Shown here: positions 1 to 8,921 of the stretch, one piece after another | Position numbering within the stretch: the first letter of the stretch is position 1 | Layout: every line of letters starts with the position of its first letter | DNA from: Sorangium cellulosum So0157-2 | Lineage (GTDB): Bacteria; Myxococcota_A; Polyangia; Polyangiales; Polyangiaceae | DNA length: 64,000 bases | NCBI RefSeq assembly: GCF_000418325.1 | Contig: NC_021658.1 | Coordinates: 11,236,001 to 11,300,000, forward strand | Direction: 5' to 3' | The notes under the pieces: generated by a model | The model's input: only the letters and a program-made list of their open reading frames with translations | Database searches by the model: none | What the model was told of the DNA's origin: nothing | Translations under genes and position numbers: made by a program

Positions 1-1
1 T

Positions 2-310
2 GTACGCATCATCGGAACGAGTGTCCACATCGCCGGCCGGAAGAGCTACGCCGGCGCCTCGAGCGCCGCCGAGCCACCGTGGCCCGCGCCCTCGGACCTG
101 TTCCGCATGTCAGACATCCCGCCAGAGAAAACGGCCGATGGCGAGCGGTCGCCGGAAACAGCAGCGATTCACATGGTTTCCGTCTGCTTCGCCGCCGAGG
201 GCGGCTCCGGTGTGGCCCAACGGGGCGCCCTGCGCCGCCGCATCGCCCGCGGTGAAGGGTTCGTGGCATCACCGGTCCCACCGTACGGTCACGCTGCACG
301 CGCTGGTTGA
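2..310 (+). CDS. Possible 3' end of an unrecognised gene
   Basis: An open frame runs in from the left window edge and stops at 308-310. I recognise no domain. The first 40 or so codons have GC-rich third positions as real genes here do, but the last part is rich in Arg and Gly and could be noncoding. No neighbour clarifies its role. It may be the tail of a gene that starts outside the window, or a chance frame. Confidence 0.2.
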   Translation, partial: VRIIGTSVHIAGRKSYAGASSAAEPPWPAPSDLFRMSDIPPEKTADGERSPETAAIHMVSVCFAAEGGSGVAQRGALRRRIARGEGFVASPVPPYGHAARAG

Positions 311-429
311 CATAGAGAACCTTACATGACCGCCTCGGTCGGCGGGATCGCACCGGCGCAGGACGGACGGACGCGCGCGGCCGAGGCGCGGGCCATGGGC
401 AGCTTTGGCCACGGCGGGATCCGCTCGGA

Positions 430-688
430 GAAGACGGCGAGAGCCCGCGGAGCCATTGCGGGGCGACGACGTGTGGCGCGGCTCCCGTCCCGAGAGGGCG
501 GAGGCACAGAGCGCTGCCTCGGGCTCGTCGTCCTCCTCGACGTCGTGCTCGATCTCGAGATGCTCGTGCCGCCGGAGGTAACGGAGCATCCGCCCGACGG
601 CGTGCTCTATGACCTGACCGACCTCGCGCGTTCGCAGGTGAGCGAGTTCGTTCCACACGAGCTCGGTGCCGTCTTCGCTCTCCCAGGA
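430..688 (-). pseudogene. IS91-family transposase fragment
   Basis: The minus strand encodes an internal piece of the rolling-circle transposase seen nearly whole at 6580-8192. Shared stretches include DGTELVWNELAHLRTREVGQ, EHAVGRMLRYLRRH and the acidic run after LEIEH. No ends of the gene are present, so this is a relic. It abuts the Fis-like HTH frame on its right, whose upstream part it probably replaced. Confidence 0.75.
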
Positions 689-713
689 GGGCGACTTGAA
701 CCTGGACAAGAAG

Positions 714-1232
714 ATGCTGGACGCCTTGGCCGCGGCGGCGCTGAACGCGGACGACCCGCTCGACGTCTGCGAGGCCGTCAAGGAGGAGATGCGGGAGCGC
801 GTGCTGCGCGCAGCCCTCGAGGCGGAGGGCTGGAACCTGAACGCGGCCGCACGGCGGCTGAAGCGCTCGACGAGCACCGTGCAGTACGCGCTCGAACACA
901 CCTACACGGTCCTGAACGTGGAGCGCCTGGGCCGGCTCGCCAGCGCCAACGAGCAGGCCTCGCCGGCTGCGGCAGCGGCGCCCAAGGCGGACGCCTCGCG
1001 CCGGACGGTCCTTCGCGGCAAACGCGAGATGAACAACACCGGCGGCTTCGAGCGTAGCCGAGCGCCCGGCTCGACTCGCTACCGAACGCGACCAAGGGAT
1101 CAGGAGAAAAAGCAAGCGCTATCGACTTGTGCGGTTCTCCGCGGACACCATCCATACGGCCATAGAGCGCGGTGGCGGACCGGCCAAATCCAAAGACATT
1201 GTGAGCTTGGACTCGCACATAATCACTCATGA
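714..1232 (+). CDS. Fis-type helix-turn-helix protein, probably disrupted
   Basis: Residues around 30-60 from the ATG at 714 form a Fis-like HTH: an acidic helix, then LRAALEAEGWNLNAAARRLK and a second helix beginning RSTSTVQYAL. Such HTHs occur at the end of NtrC-type activators or as small stand-alone DNA-binding proteins. A GTG at 666 is in frame but lies inside the transposase relic, so the ATG at 714 is preferred, or the true 5' end is lost. The last 60 or so residues lose protein-like character and overlap the TIR-like gene in another frame, which suggests that the original stop is missing. Function beyond DNA binding is unknown. Confidence 0.45.
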   Translation: MLDALAAAALNADDPLDVCEAVKEEMRERVLRAALEAEGWNLNAAARRLKRSTSTVQYALEHTYTVLNVERLGRLASANEQASPAAAAAPKADASRRTVLRGKREMNNTGGFERSRAPGSTRYRTRPRDQEKKQALSTCAVLRGHHPYGHRARWRTGQIQRHCELGLAHNHS

Positions 1233-1889
1233 TGATGGGTCTGAGTGGTCGTACGATAACCTGGACGAGTTTTTTTTGCTGACTACCGGCGGTACTCCTG
1301 GGACTCACGTCTGGTTATCAGGTGTGAGCGATGCGAGCTCATTGTTCAGGTAGTCGGCGGTTCGTCTTCGCTGGTAGAGGTGACCGCTGATGCTAGGCCG
1401 CAGATCGAGCAGGTTTCCGATGTGTTCGAGCGAGGTCTGGCAACTGCTCACACATACAAATCCGAGGAACTGGACCCGGAGCTCGTTGTTTTTTGTTGGA
1501 CATGGCCGCAGTGGACAGTGGCGGGACCTGAAAGATCATCTCGTCGACAAGCACGACATTAAGGTGAGGGCCTATGAGACCGGGCCAGAGCGGGCCACGT
1601 CATAAGGGACATTCTTGAAGAGATGGTTCAAGAGGCTTCGTTTGCTCTTCTCGTGCTCACCGCAGAAGACGAGACAGCGGATGGCACGTTCAGAGCTCAA
1701 CAGAACGTCGTTCACGAGACCGGCCTTTTCCAGGGTCGGCTCGGCTTCAGTAGGGCGATAGTTCTGGTGGAAGACAGTGTCGAGGTTTTCTCGAATCTCG
1801 ACGGTGTTCAGCAAATCAGGTACTCCAAAGGTAACATCGGAGAGACCTTTGGAGATGTTCTAGCAACGACCCGTCGTGAGTTCAGATAG
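1129..1889 (+). pseudogene. Frameshifted TIR-like nucleotide-binding protein (PF10137 type)
   Basis: Joining three reading-frame segments gives one recognisable protein. The N-terminal part (VRFSADTIHTAIERGGGPA...) is in frame 1 to about 1340. The next piece (to about 1495) is in frame 3, then FVGHGRSGQWRDLKDHL in frame 1 to about 1583, then frame 3 again with ILEEMVQEASFALLVLTAED, RAQQNVVHETGLFQGRLG and a Leu-Asp-Gly-Val motif to the stop at 1887-1889. The order VGHGR, LLTxxD, RAxQNVxxExG, GxLG fits the predicted nucleotide-binding TIR-like family found in some CBASS and other defence proteins. At least three indels make it a probable pseudogene. The in-frame codons before 1129 also look coding, so the true start may be lost. 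Confidence 0.6.
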
Positions 1890-1909
1890 GCGAGGGAGCC
1901 GCGCCGGCG

Positions 1910-2479
1910 TCACATCAGCAGCGCGCGCGCCTGGTCGTCGATAACGGCGATGCCGACCTCGCGGCGCTGGCGCCCATCGGTGGCGTCGACCTCCGCGCGA
2001 GCCGGGGCGGCGGGGGCCGAACGTGCGGCACGCAGGGGCTCGTCGGCGCGGTGGACCCAGTCGCGGATCGCCGTCGCGAAGGCCCATGGCCGTCCGGTGC
2101 CGACGCCTTGGACCGGTAGCGGGTCGTCGGCGTCCCGGGCGAGCCGGCGGGCCGTCGTGGGGTCGCAGCCCTCGAGGCGCGCGCAGATGGCCTCCCAGCC
2201 CTCGAGGCGCTCGCCGATGCCGCGGCGGCGGTCCTGCCAGTCGTCGAGGTAGCCCGACCAGGCCCAGCGGAGCGTGGTGCCGCGCCGGCGACGGACCGGG
2301 AGCGGATCGACCCGCAGCGCCGCCCAGGTCTGCGCCGTGGGGGTGGAGACGCCGAGGTGCGCCGCGATGGCCGCCCAGCCCCAGAGGCGTTCGCCGCGGC
2401 CGCGGGGCGGGGGTGGCGCGGGGCGGCGCCGCCGCTCCAGGCCGGCGAGGAGGTAGCGCCGCCGGCGCCGGCCCGACCT
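1910..2479 (-). pseudogene. Two-repeat HTH protein lacking a start codon
   Basis: One minus-strand frame, stop at 1910-1912, reads as a convincing protein. It holds two copies of a domain built as W-x-x-I-x-x-x-L-G-V plus helix, then a short basic strand and a W-rich helix. The first copy is around WGWAAIAAHLGVSTPTAQTW and the second around LEGWEAICARLEGCDPTTAR. The pattern resembles MerR/excisionase-like winged HTH domains. The frame is closed upstream at 2480-2482 without ATG, GTG or TTG, so the 5' end is lost or shifted. Other minus-strand frames here are longer but read as low-complexity Arg/Pro/Gly and are rejected. Confidence 0.45.
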
Positions 2480-2646
2480 TCAAACGTCAACGGGAAGCCG
2501 CGTCGTTGCACGCAAGCGGGCGGAGCTCGGCGGACGCCGCGCCTCCGGAAGAACATTTCGTGGGTCCCGAGGTAAGGATCGGCGCCGTCATCGCGTCGTA
2601 ACCTGTGAGCCTGGAGCAACCCGCTCCTCCTAGCCACGACGAAGAC

Positions 2647-3183
2647 ATGAATGACACAAACATCACCGTCGCCCACGGATCGCCGCGTATCTCCGACCGC
2701 ATCGACAACGTCCTCCGCGAGCACGGATCGAAGTCGTCCGGGAGCCTCCACGCCATTGCCTCGGCGGCCGGCCGGTGCGGGCTCGTCGCCATTCTGCTCG
2801 GCTTCGGCTTCTACAAATTCACCGCCGTCGAGGCGGAGGCCATCGCTCCTCTTGTGTCGAACAGCCCCTTCATGGGCTGGCTCTACGCCGTCGGCTCCGT
2901 ACGGACGGTGTCGGCCGGGGTCGGGGTCACGGAGATCCTGGTCGCCGCGCTCCTCGCGGTGCACCGCTGGTGGCCGAAGGCGGCGCTGCTCGGCGGCCTC
3001 GCCGGCATGCTCATGTTCCTGACGACCCTGAGCTTCGCCTTCACGACGCCGGCCGCGACGAGCGATCCGGAGCTGCTCGGGTTCCTCGTGAAGGACCTCT
3101 TCCTGTTCGCGGCGAGCGCCCACGCGGCGAGCGCTTCGCTCCGCGCCGCCGCGTACCGGGCTCGCACGGGCGTGACCAAGTGA
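2647..3183 (+). CDS. DUF417/RclC-like inner-membrane protein
   Basis: The product (178 aa) has about four hydrophobic helices and the family signatures GFGFYKFTAVEAEAIAPLVS, NSPFMGWLY, GVTEI and the TLSFAFTTPA loop. These match YkgB/RclC proteins, inner-membrane proteins linked in E. coli to reactive-chlorine resistance. A GTG at 2605 is in frame, but the ATG at 2647 gives the usual family length and an N-terminus that leads into the first membrane helix. A cytochrome P460 lipoprotein gene follows 86 bp downstream on the same strand, so the two may be co-transcribed. The exact biochemical role is not known. Confidence 0.8.
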   Translation: MNDTNITVAHGSPRISDRIDNVLREHGSKSSGSLHAIASAAGRCGLVAILLGFGFYKFTAVEAEAIAPLVSNSPFMGWLYAVGSVRTVSAGVGVTEILVAALLAVHRWWPKAALLGGLAGMLMFLTTLSFAFTTPAATSDPELLGFLVKDLFLFAASAHAASASLRAAAYRARTGVTK

Positions 3184-3269
3184 CCCTTACCGGAGCGCGA
3201 GCGCGAGCAATCAGGTTTTGCGGAAGACGAGCGACCAGGCGGGGAGACATTCAAGCTGGAGGTTATCGC

Positions 3270-3947
3270 ATGAGGAAAATGACCTTTATCTCGAGCATCA
3301 CGGGGCTTGGCATGGTTCTCGCGGGATGCGTCTCGCACAAGGAAGCATCCTCGGACAGGATCAAGGCTGAGCGGGAAGCGGCGCAGGTCGTCTTCGACGA
3401 GCAAGGTGAGGCGTTGCTTCCCAAGGGCTATCGCTCATGGGTGCACGTGTCGACGTCGTGGTTACCGATCACCACGTCACTCCTTGACGGCATGATCACG
3501 AAGACGCCTGAGCTCTTTAATACCTACGTCGAGCCGATCGCCTTCAAGACCTATGTGAAAACTGGCGAATGGCCGGATGGGACTCTTTTTGCCAAAGAAT
3601 TCACGACGACCCGCGTGGACGCCGAGTGCGATGGCCCGCCCGCATATGTCTGCAAGCGATGGTACGGCAAGGCAATCTTCCAGAGCGCTTACACCGGTGT
3701 CGCCATCATGCTCAAAGACAAGAAGCGATTTCCGAACGAGCCGGGCAACTGGGCCTATTTCAGCTTCGGGCACCAGCCTCCGCCCTATCAACCCGCTTCG
3801 CCGCCGCGGGCTCGCGAGCGATGCGCCCAGTGCCACATCGACAGAGCGGGGCCCAAGCTCGACTATGTGTTCTCCGTCGAGCGCATCGGGCTGGATCGTG
3901 CAGGAGACTCCAGGAGAGACATTCTAGAAGCTTCGCTTCCGGATTGA
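3270..3947 (+). CDS. Cytochrome P460-family lipoprotein
   Basis: A 225-aa exported protein. Residues 1-20 form a lipoprotein signal ending LAGC, so Cys20 is the likely lipidation site. The mature part carries the P460 fold signatures YRSWVHVST near residue 54, the TGEWPDGT stretch near 98-105, and one c-type haem motif CAQCH at 185-189. P460 proteins are haem enzymes, some oxidising hydroxylamine or nitric-oxide-related substrates; here the substrate is unknown. GGAGG lies about 8 bp before the ATG at 3270, which fixes the start. A stress-type membrane protein sits upstream. Confidence 0.8.
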   Translation: MRKMTFISSITGLGMVLAGCVSHKEASSDRIKAEREAAQVVFDEQGEALLPKGYRSWVHVSTSWLPITTSLLDGMITKTPELFNTYVEPIAFKTYVKTGEWPDGTLFAKEFTTTRVDAECDGPPAYVCKRWYGKAIFQSAYTGVAIMLKDKKRFPNEPGNWAYFSFGHQPPPYQPASPPRARERCAQCHIDRAGPKLDYVFSVERIGLDRAGDSRRDILEASLPD

Positions 3948-4208
3948 TCGGAACGACGACGCGGCGCCAGTCGGCGCATCCCGCGGGGTTTGGCAGCCGA
4001 GGGCCTGACGCGGTCGCTCGTGGTTGTAGAAGGCATCATGGTGAGCTCAGGGCCGCCGCTCAACCTGCTCCGCGTCGATGTTGCTCGATCGACATAGTCC
4101 TCGACACCTCGCTGCCTGGTGCCGCTATGCTACGCCGGTGGACTCCGGTACCCCCACGACGGTCTCGGTGGACGGCGCAGAGCCCGCGCCAACACCCACT
4201 GACGGAAC
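3948..4208. other. Intergenic, no gene recognised
   Basis: Nothing I can support lies here. It separates the P460 gene from the first STAS relic and probably contains scrambled mobile-element DNA. Confidence 0.5.
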
Positions 4209-4487
4209 GACGCTCTCTGCCGCGGCGGCGGAGGCGCTCGCCGAGCACCCGGCTCGCGCTCGATATGTCGGCGCGCGAGAACGCAGAGCGCGAGCGCGCA
4301 GCGTTGCAGGAGGAGATCATCCGGGTGCAGCACAGCCGGCTAGCGGAGCTGTCCACGCCGATGATCTCGACCACCGAGCAGGTGATGGTCATGTCTCTCA
4401 TCGGGACCATGGATGAGCAGCGTGCCAGGCACGTGCTTGAATCTGCGCTCTCTGGCGCCGAGGCGCATGGTGCGCGTGCCGCCTCCG
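4209..4487 (+). pseudogene. STAS-domain fragment, left copy of an inverted repeat
   Basis: The plus strand encodes the linker and start of a STAS domain: a coiled stretch with ALQEEIIRVQHSRLAELSTP, then QVMVMSLIGTMDEQRARHVL, after which homology ends. This is the amphipathic linker plus first strand seen in RsbR-like and response regulator-STAS proteins, including the intact gene at 41961-43004. The same DNA recurs inverted at 6239-6517. No start codon or complete domain remains, so it is a relic. Confidence 0.65.
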
Positions 4488-4796
4488 TGCCAGCATGCAG
4501 GAGCCTCTTCGCCGCTCGTTTTCCCACCGCTCCCCGCGGCGTCCGCAGTTCCGCCATGGCGTCGCCATGCAGCATCGCGGCGAGAGGGTCGTCGCCTGCG
4601 CACGCCGCCGCGCTTGCCTCCCGGCACAGGCCTGCTGCTTGCCGGCATCACTTTCCGGATGCCTCCGGGGCGCTTCGGCACGCAACCACCGCGCGCGGGC
4701 GGTCCCAGTAGAGCCTGCGGGCACTGGCGAGCGGCAAGGCTCCGGCAGCGAGTCGACGCGAGCGGCGGGCTCGACGTTCGGCCCAAGCTTGCTCAC
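4488..4796. other. No recognisable gene; mobile-element debris
   Basis: Long overlapping frames exist on both strands, but none shows family features. The right end (from about 4755) matches the segment at about 36795-36850, so part belongs to a repeated element. Confidence 0.4.
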
Positions 4797-4985
4797 CCCT
4801 CCGGTGCCACCGGCAGCCCGAGCAGCTGACCGATCGCCTCGTGCACGACCCGGGCTGCCTCCGCGTCCCCGAGGGCGACGGCTCGGCTCAGGGTGGCGGC
4901 GAGCGACGCAATCACGGCGGCTCGAGGCGTGGGATCGACCATCGCGAGCTCTCCGGGCCCAGGGCTCGGCGATTGGGCCCGGGTT
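4797..4985 (-). repeat. Repeated short coding segment, copy 1
   Basis: The minus strand encodes a small helical domain with AAVIASLAATLSRAVALGD, then ARVVHEAIGQLLGLPV and a stop after APEG. A close relative sits at 36830-37108 in the same orientation, with matching flanking DNA. Both copies lie against IS91-like debris. I do not recognise the family; it may be a passenger or accessory ORF of the element. Confidence 0.5.
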
Positions 4986-5330
4986 GGGTCCATGCCTGCC
5001 GGCGCGAGCACACCGTGGTAGCGCACCAGCGGATGGCGCGGCGGCGGCACAAGCGCGGCGAGCCTCGCGAAAAACACAATCGGCGTCATCACCCGATGCG
5101 TTCCTTTTCGCCGCGGGTATTTCACCTGATAGGCCACCCGACCGTCGCGGAGGATGCTGAGCCGCTCCAAAGCGAAGCAGGGACGCGCGCAATACCGGAC
5201 GAGCCGCTCGCGCCCCTCGTCGTCGTAGCCCTCGATGCGCACCGCCGCCTCGACGTTGAAACCATCGAGCTCCACCGTGAGCGGATAGGACAAGCAAACG
5301 CGTTCCGCAAAGTCAAGATTCTCGGAGCCG
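4986..5330 (-). pseudogene. IS91-family transposase fragment
   Basis: The minus strand encodes the central-to-late part of an IS91-type transposase: ERLVRYCARPCFALERLS, a basic YQVKYPRRKGT stretch and VPPPRHPLVRYHGVLAP. Both flanks change abruptly. On the left it fuses to the small repeated domain; on the right it fuses to a terminus-like repeat. The YCARPC segment corresponds to the YVLRPP region of the plus-strand copy at 6580-8192. Confidence 0.75.
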
Positions 5331-5480
5331 TTCCTGGCTCGTGCAGTCCGACTGTACGAGCTTATCGACAGAACGGGCCTTATGCGATCAGACAGGCCTT
5401 CCACTCGTGAAACGCCTGCGATTACCGCGACGTCGCACCAAGCGGAAGGCATCCTACCGTATAGCTGTACACTACTGAGC
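5331..5480 (-). repeat. Element-end repeat, copy 1
   Basis: Read on the minus strand, this 150-bp stretch matches 34295-34455 on the plus strand, including GTAGGATGCC, CCGCTTGGTG, AGGCCCGTTCTGTC and GGCTCCGAGAAT. A small part (GACGTCGCACCAAGCGGAAG) also occurs at 12769-12788 inside an internal duplication. It is noncoding in all copies and probably marks one end of an insertion element. Confidence 0.65.
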
Positions 5481-5597
5481 TCGTCCAAACGGCCGCCGTC
5501 GCGGTTCGCGGCGCGTCGTGATGGCCGGCGCACGCACCTCAGGGCAGACCTCCCCCCGGCCACGTCGTCGAGCAGCGTCCCTCCCCTTTCAGTTTCG

Positions 5598-6255
5598 TCA
5601 CGCGGGGTCCGCCGGGTACCGCGCGCGGCACTCCAGCGGCTCGGCGAACAGACCGAGGTGGCTCAAGATCTTCCTCGCCGTCGCCTTGTCCGTGATCGCG
5701 GCCATGAGTCGCATCCGCCCGCTGCATCGCGGGCACGCGAGAACATCTACTGCGTAAGTCCGCCGCAAAAGCTTCGCCCATTCGACGCGAGGCGACGTCG
5801 CCAGAAGGAGCCCATCCAGCAGCCGATCAAGATGCCGGACCGAGATCCCCTCCGACACGAATCCAACATCAGCCCACGGCAGTACAGCGCCCAGCGCAGT
5901 CGACACCCGCTCGCGCTCGACCGCGCCATGCACCATCGTCAGCAGCGCCCCAACCGCCACGTCCCGAGCGCCTCGCTCCGACACTGCCGACGGCGCCGCC
6001 TCGCTTCGCTCGTCTCGTCTGCGCGACGGCGTCTCCATGCCTCTCGCCGGCCCCTTCGGCGCCTGCCTCGCCGGCAAGGGCGTGATCGTCGTCGTCTTCT
6101 TCTTGTCATCGCTGCCCGCGCTATCAGCTCCGGCGCGCTGCTCGCCCTTACGCGCCTTCCCCGTCGCCTTCGGCACCGCGAGGCTGCGTTGCTTCGCATG
6201 CGGCGCGAGCACACCGTGGTAGCGCACCAGCGGATGGCGCGGAGGCGGCACGCGC
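5598..6255 (-). pseudogene. IS91-family transposase C-terminal fragment
   Basis: The frame begins inside the transposase at VPPPRHPLVRYHGVLAP and continues through a charged linker to WAKLLRRTYAVDVLACPRC, SGRMRLMAAITD and a C-terminal helix. CPxC plus a downstream GRM is the zinc-ribbon-like tail of IS91-type transposases. The catalytic N-terminal half is missing. The upstream end joins the inverted STAS relic at about 6239-6255. Confidence 0.8.
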
Positions 6256-6517
6256 ACCATGCGCCTCGGCGCCAGAGCGCAGATTCAAGCACGAGCCTGA
6301 CACGGCTCATCCATGGTCCCGATGAGAGGCATGACCATCACCTGCTTGGTGATCGGGAACATCGGCGTAGACAGCTCCGCTAGCCGGCTCTGCTGCACCC
6401 GGATGATCTCCTCCTGCAACGCTGCGCGCTCGCGCTCTCGCGTTCTCGCGCGCCGACATATCGAGCGCGAGGCGGGTGCTCGGCGAGCGCCTCCGCCGCC
6501 GCGGCAGCGAGCGTCGC
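6239..6517 (-). pseudogene. STAS-domain fragment, right copy of the inverted repeat
   Basis: On the minus strand this repeats 4209-4487 with few differences: the linker, AELSTPMFPITKQVMVMPLI and GTMDE. Together the two copies enclose about 1.75 kb of transposase fragments. The junction near 6240 runs straight into transposase sequence, so the repeat may have been carried by the element. Confidence 0.65.
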
Positions 6518-6579
6518 GGCCCGCCGCCCCCCGGCCCGCCGCTCCGCCATGGCGCCGCCATGGGCGATAGCCCGGCGGG

Positions 6580-8192
6580 TTGTCGAAATTCGCGGCGAAA
6601 ACGCGCCCTCACCGCGTGGCGTGCGGCGTGCGGTGTCGGCGCCGTGTGGCCAGCGCGGCTCGCACCACGGGCGTCGTCTACGAGCGCCGTCGCCCCGAGA
6701 AGACGACGCTCTACGAGATCGTGCGCGACAACGTGGAGACGCTGTACGGGGCCATCGACGACGGCGCCATCGCCGTCCGGATGCCCAAGCACGCGAAGAA
6801 GGAGCTCGAAGCCTGCCTCGACTTCGGGCTGCTCTGCCGCGGGTTCGCGCGGCTCCGGTGCGAGCGCTGCGAAGAGAGTCGGCTGGTGGCCTTCAGCTGC
6901 AAAGGACGCGGTTTCTGCCCGTCGTGTCTGGGCCGACGCATGTGTTCCACGGCGGCGAACCTGATCGAGGACATCCTGCCCGAGGTGGCGCACCGTCCGT
7001 GGGTGTTGACGTTTCCGTTTCCGTGGCGGCGCAGGCTCGCCCAGGACGGGGCGTTGTTCGGCGTGCTGACCCGCATCTTCGTCGAGAGCGTGGAGCGGTT
7101 CTACGAAGAGCGCGGTGCGCGCCGAGGCGCGTGCGGCGCGGTCAAGAGCGGCGCGGTGACCGTCGTGCAACGCACGTCCGGCGACATGCGGCTCAACCCG
7201 CGTCTGCATGTGGTCTTCCTCGACGGGGCTTATCACGAAGACGGCACCGAGCTCGTGTGGAACGAACTCGGTCACCTGCGAACGCGCGAGGTCGGTCAGG
7301 TCCTGGAGCACGCCGTCGGGCGGACGCTCCGAACCCTTCGGCGGCACGGGCATCTCGAGATCGAGCACGAGGTCGAGGAGGACGGCGAGCCCGAGGCAGC
7401 GCTCTGTGCCTCCGCCGTCTCGGGACGAGAGCCGCGCCACACGTCGTCGCCCCGCAATGGCTCCGGGGGCTCTCGCCGTCTTCGCCGAGCGCGCTCGCGT
7501 ACGATAAGCCGCTGTGCGCTGCGCTCGATGGCTTCACCTTGCACGCAGCGACGCGCGCCGGTGCGCGCCATGCCGCGGCGAGGGAGGCGCTGCTGCGTTA
7601 CGTGCTGCGACCCCCGATCGCAAAGGAGCGCGTCGAGCCGCAGCAGGACGGCCTGGTGCGGCTGTCGCTCAAGCGCGCCTTCGCTGACGGGACTGTCGCG
7701 GTGGACATGGATCCGCTCTCGCTCCTGTGCCGCCTCGCGGCCAGCGTCCCGCCGCCGCGCTTTCACACCGTCAAGTACGCTGGCGTGCTCGCCTCGGCAA
7801 GTCGCCCACGTTGGCGCGCAAGCGCATCGGACCGCGCCCTGCGAAGCCAGAAGAGCCTACGAAGGCGGACGAAGACGCCGCTTCGAAACGCAAGCGTGGC
7901 GGCTATCGGGCGGTCGACAAACCGCGCCGAGCTCTTGCGCCGCACATGTGCGATCGACGTCCTCGAGTGCCCAGCTTGCAAGGGGCGGATGAAGCTCGTC
8001 GCCATGGTGACCGAGCCAAGGAACATCGCCCGCTTCCTCTCCGCGCTCGGCGAGCCGACCGATGTTCCAGCACGCTCTCCCAACGCCCACGTTGCGCCCG
8101 CCGTACTGGGGGTTCGGGGCGCAGGGCGCCGCAGGCGACCCGGAGCCCCGAGCGTTGAAGAGCACCGTTCTGCGCCGCAAGGCGCCCGGTGA
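6580..8192 (+). pseudogene. IS91-family transposase, frameshifted
   Basis: The first half (6580 to about 7430) carries an N-terminal cysteine-rich zinc region (LRCERCEESRLVAFSCKGRG then FCPSCLGRRM) and the HUH-like segment NPRLHVVFLDGAY. Near 7430 the coding frame shifts by one, and the second half continues with LAYDKPLCAALDGFTLHA, the RYVLRPP tyrosine region, VPPPRFHTVKYAGVLAS and the C-terminal CPACKGRM motif. These proteins nick and rejoin single-stranded DNA during rolling-circle transposition. The first His of the usual H-x-H motif reads Arg (RLH), and the frame is broken, so it is likely inactive. The C-terminal part is partly repeated at 12362-12957. Confidence 0.75.
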
Positions 8193-8410
8193 CGCCGCAT
8201 AGCGTCTCGCGACGCGCCTCCCGGGCCAGACCAACGCCCGGACGGACACGTGTGCCCACGGCACGCCGATGCGCCCCTAGCGCGCTCGGCGCCGCCCGGA
8301 CCACGCTCTTTCGGCCCAGGACCGAGCCATCACGACGCTCGCGGTCCCACCCTTTCGGGTTGCTGCGCACCACTTCTTCGCGCTGCGATCCGGCTTCTTT
8401 TACCTACGCG
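8062..8410 (+). repeat. IS91-like 3' terminus, copy A
   Basis: About 350 bp starting inside the transposase tail and ending at TTTTACCTACGC. The same sequence ends copies B (13287), C (15741) and D (inverted, 36622), and unrelated DNA follows each copy. The shared end marks the element boundary. Confidence 0.8.
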
Positions 8411-8474
8411 CTCTTCTGCTTGGAAGCTTCGCGCCTGGCCCGCAATGGACGCGACTGGGCAACGTCGCGCTACG

Positions 8475-8689
8475 TCGAGTGGGTCGTGCTCATGAAGCGT
8501 TCGTTCGGCTTCGATGCGCTCCGCTGCCCGAGATGCGAACGGAGGATGCGCGTGCTTTCCACGATCACCGACTCAGCGGTGGTGCGCCGCATCCTCGATC
8601 ATCTGAACTTGCCCTCGCAGCCCCGAACGGCAGCACCCGCGCGCGATCCAACGTGGGAACCGATGGCGTTCGGGTTCGACGCGGCGTAG
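8475..8689 (+). pseudogene. Second IS91-type transposase C-terminal fragment
   Basis: Just past copy A's end, a plus-strand frame reads VLMKRSFGFDALRCPRCERR, RMRVLSTITDSAVVRRILDH and stops at 8687-8689. The CPRC plus RM tail is the zinc-ribbon end of another IS91-type transposase that differs from the 6580-8192 copy. Element A therefore appears to have landed in, or recombined with, an older relative. Confidence 0.7.
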
Positions 8690-8921
8690 GTGGGCACCCG
8701 GCCCGAGCCCGTCATGGCGAACGCACGTCGCGGTCGTCGAGCCAGAGCTGCACCCAATGCACGGCGCGCGGGCCCTGCGACGGGGCGAGCGGGTGTTTGA
8801 TGCGCGATAGACGGCTCGCCCGGCGTCGTTCCCGCGGGGCTCGACACGGGCGAGAGCTCTATGGTTTCCTATCCGCCGCTCGGCGACGGCGAGCCCGCCT
8901 CCAGTCCCGCCTGGCGCACGC
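8690..8921. other. Noncoding; probable 3' end of the second IS91-type relic
   Basis: The DNA downstream of the second transposase tail has no supported gene. It probably holds the noncoding terminus of that older element before the LysR gene begins on the other strand. Confidence 0.35.

Larger units (their letters stand above)
6550..8410 (+). mobile_element. IS91/ISCR-like element, decayed but nearly full length
   Basis: The stretch holds an almost complete rolling-circle transposase gene (with at least one frameshift) and ends in a conserved 3' terminus shared by three other copies in the window. The right boundary is defined by the loss of homology just after TTTTACCTACGC. The left boundary is less certain; it lies between the STAS relic (ends 6517) and the first transposase codons. 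IS91-like elements lack terminal inverted repeats and transpose by a one-ended rolling-circle mechanism, consistent with the one-sided remnants seen here. Confidence 0.65.

Noticed and set aside
1915-3123. A 402-residue minus-strand frame opposite the RclC-like gene
   Set aside because: It overlaps a strongly supported plus-strand gene and reads as low-complexity sequence. The HTH signal at 1910-2479 uses another frame.
4398-5297. A 299-residue minus-strand frame
   Set aside because: Low-complexity Arg/Ala/Gly translation that crosses several element fragments; the real coding signal here lies in other frames.
5382-6383. A 333-residue plus-strand frame
   Set aside because: It is opposite a clear transposase fragment and is Arg/Ser-rich.
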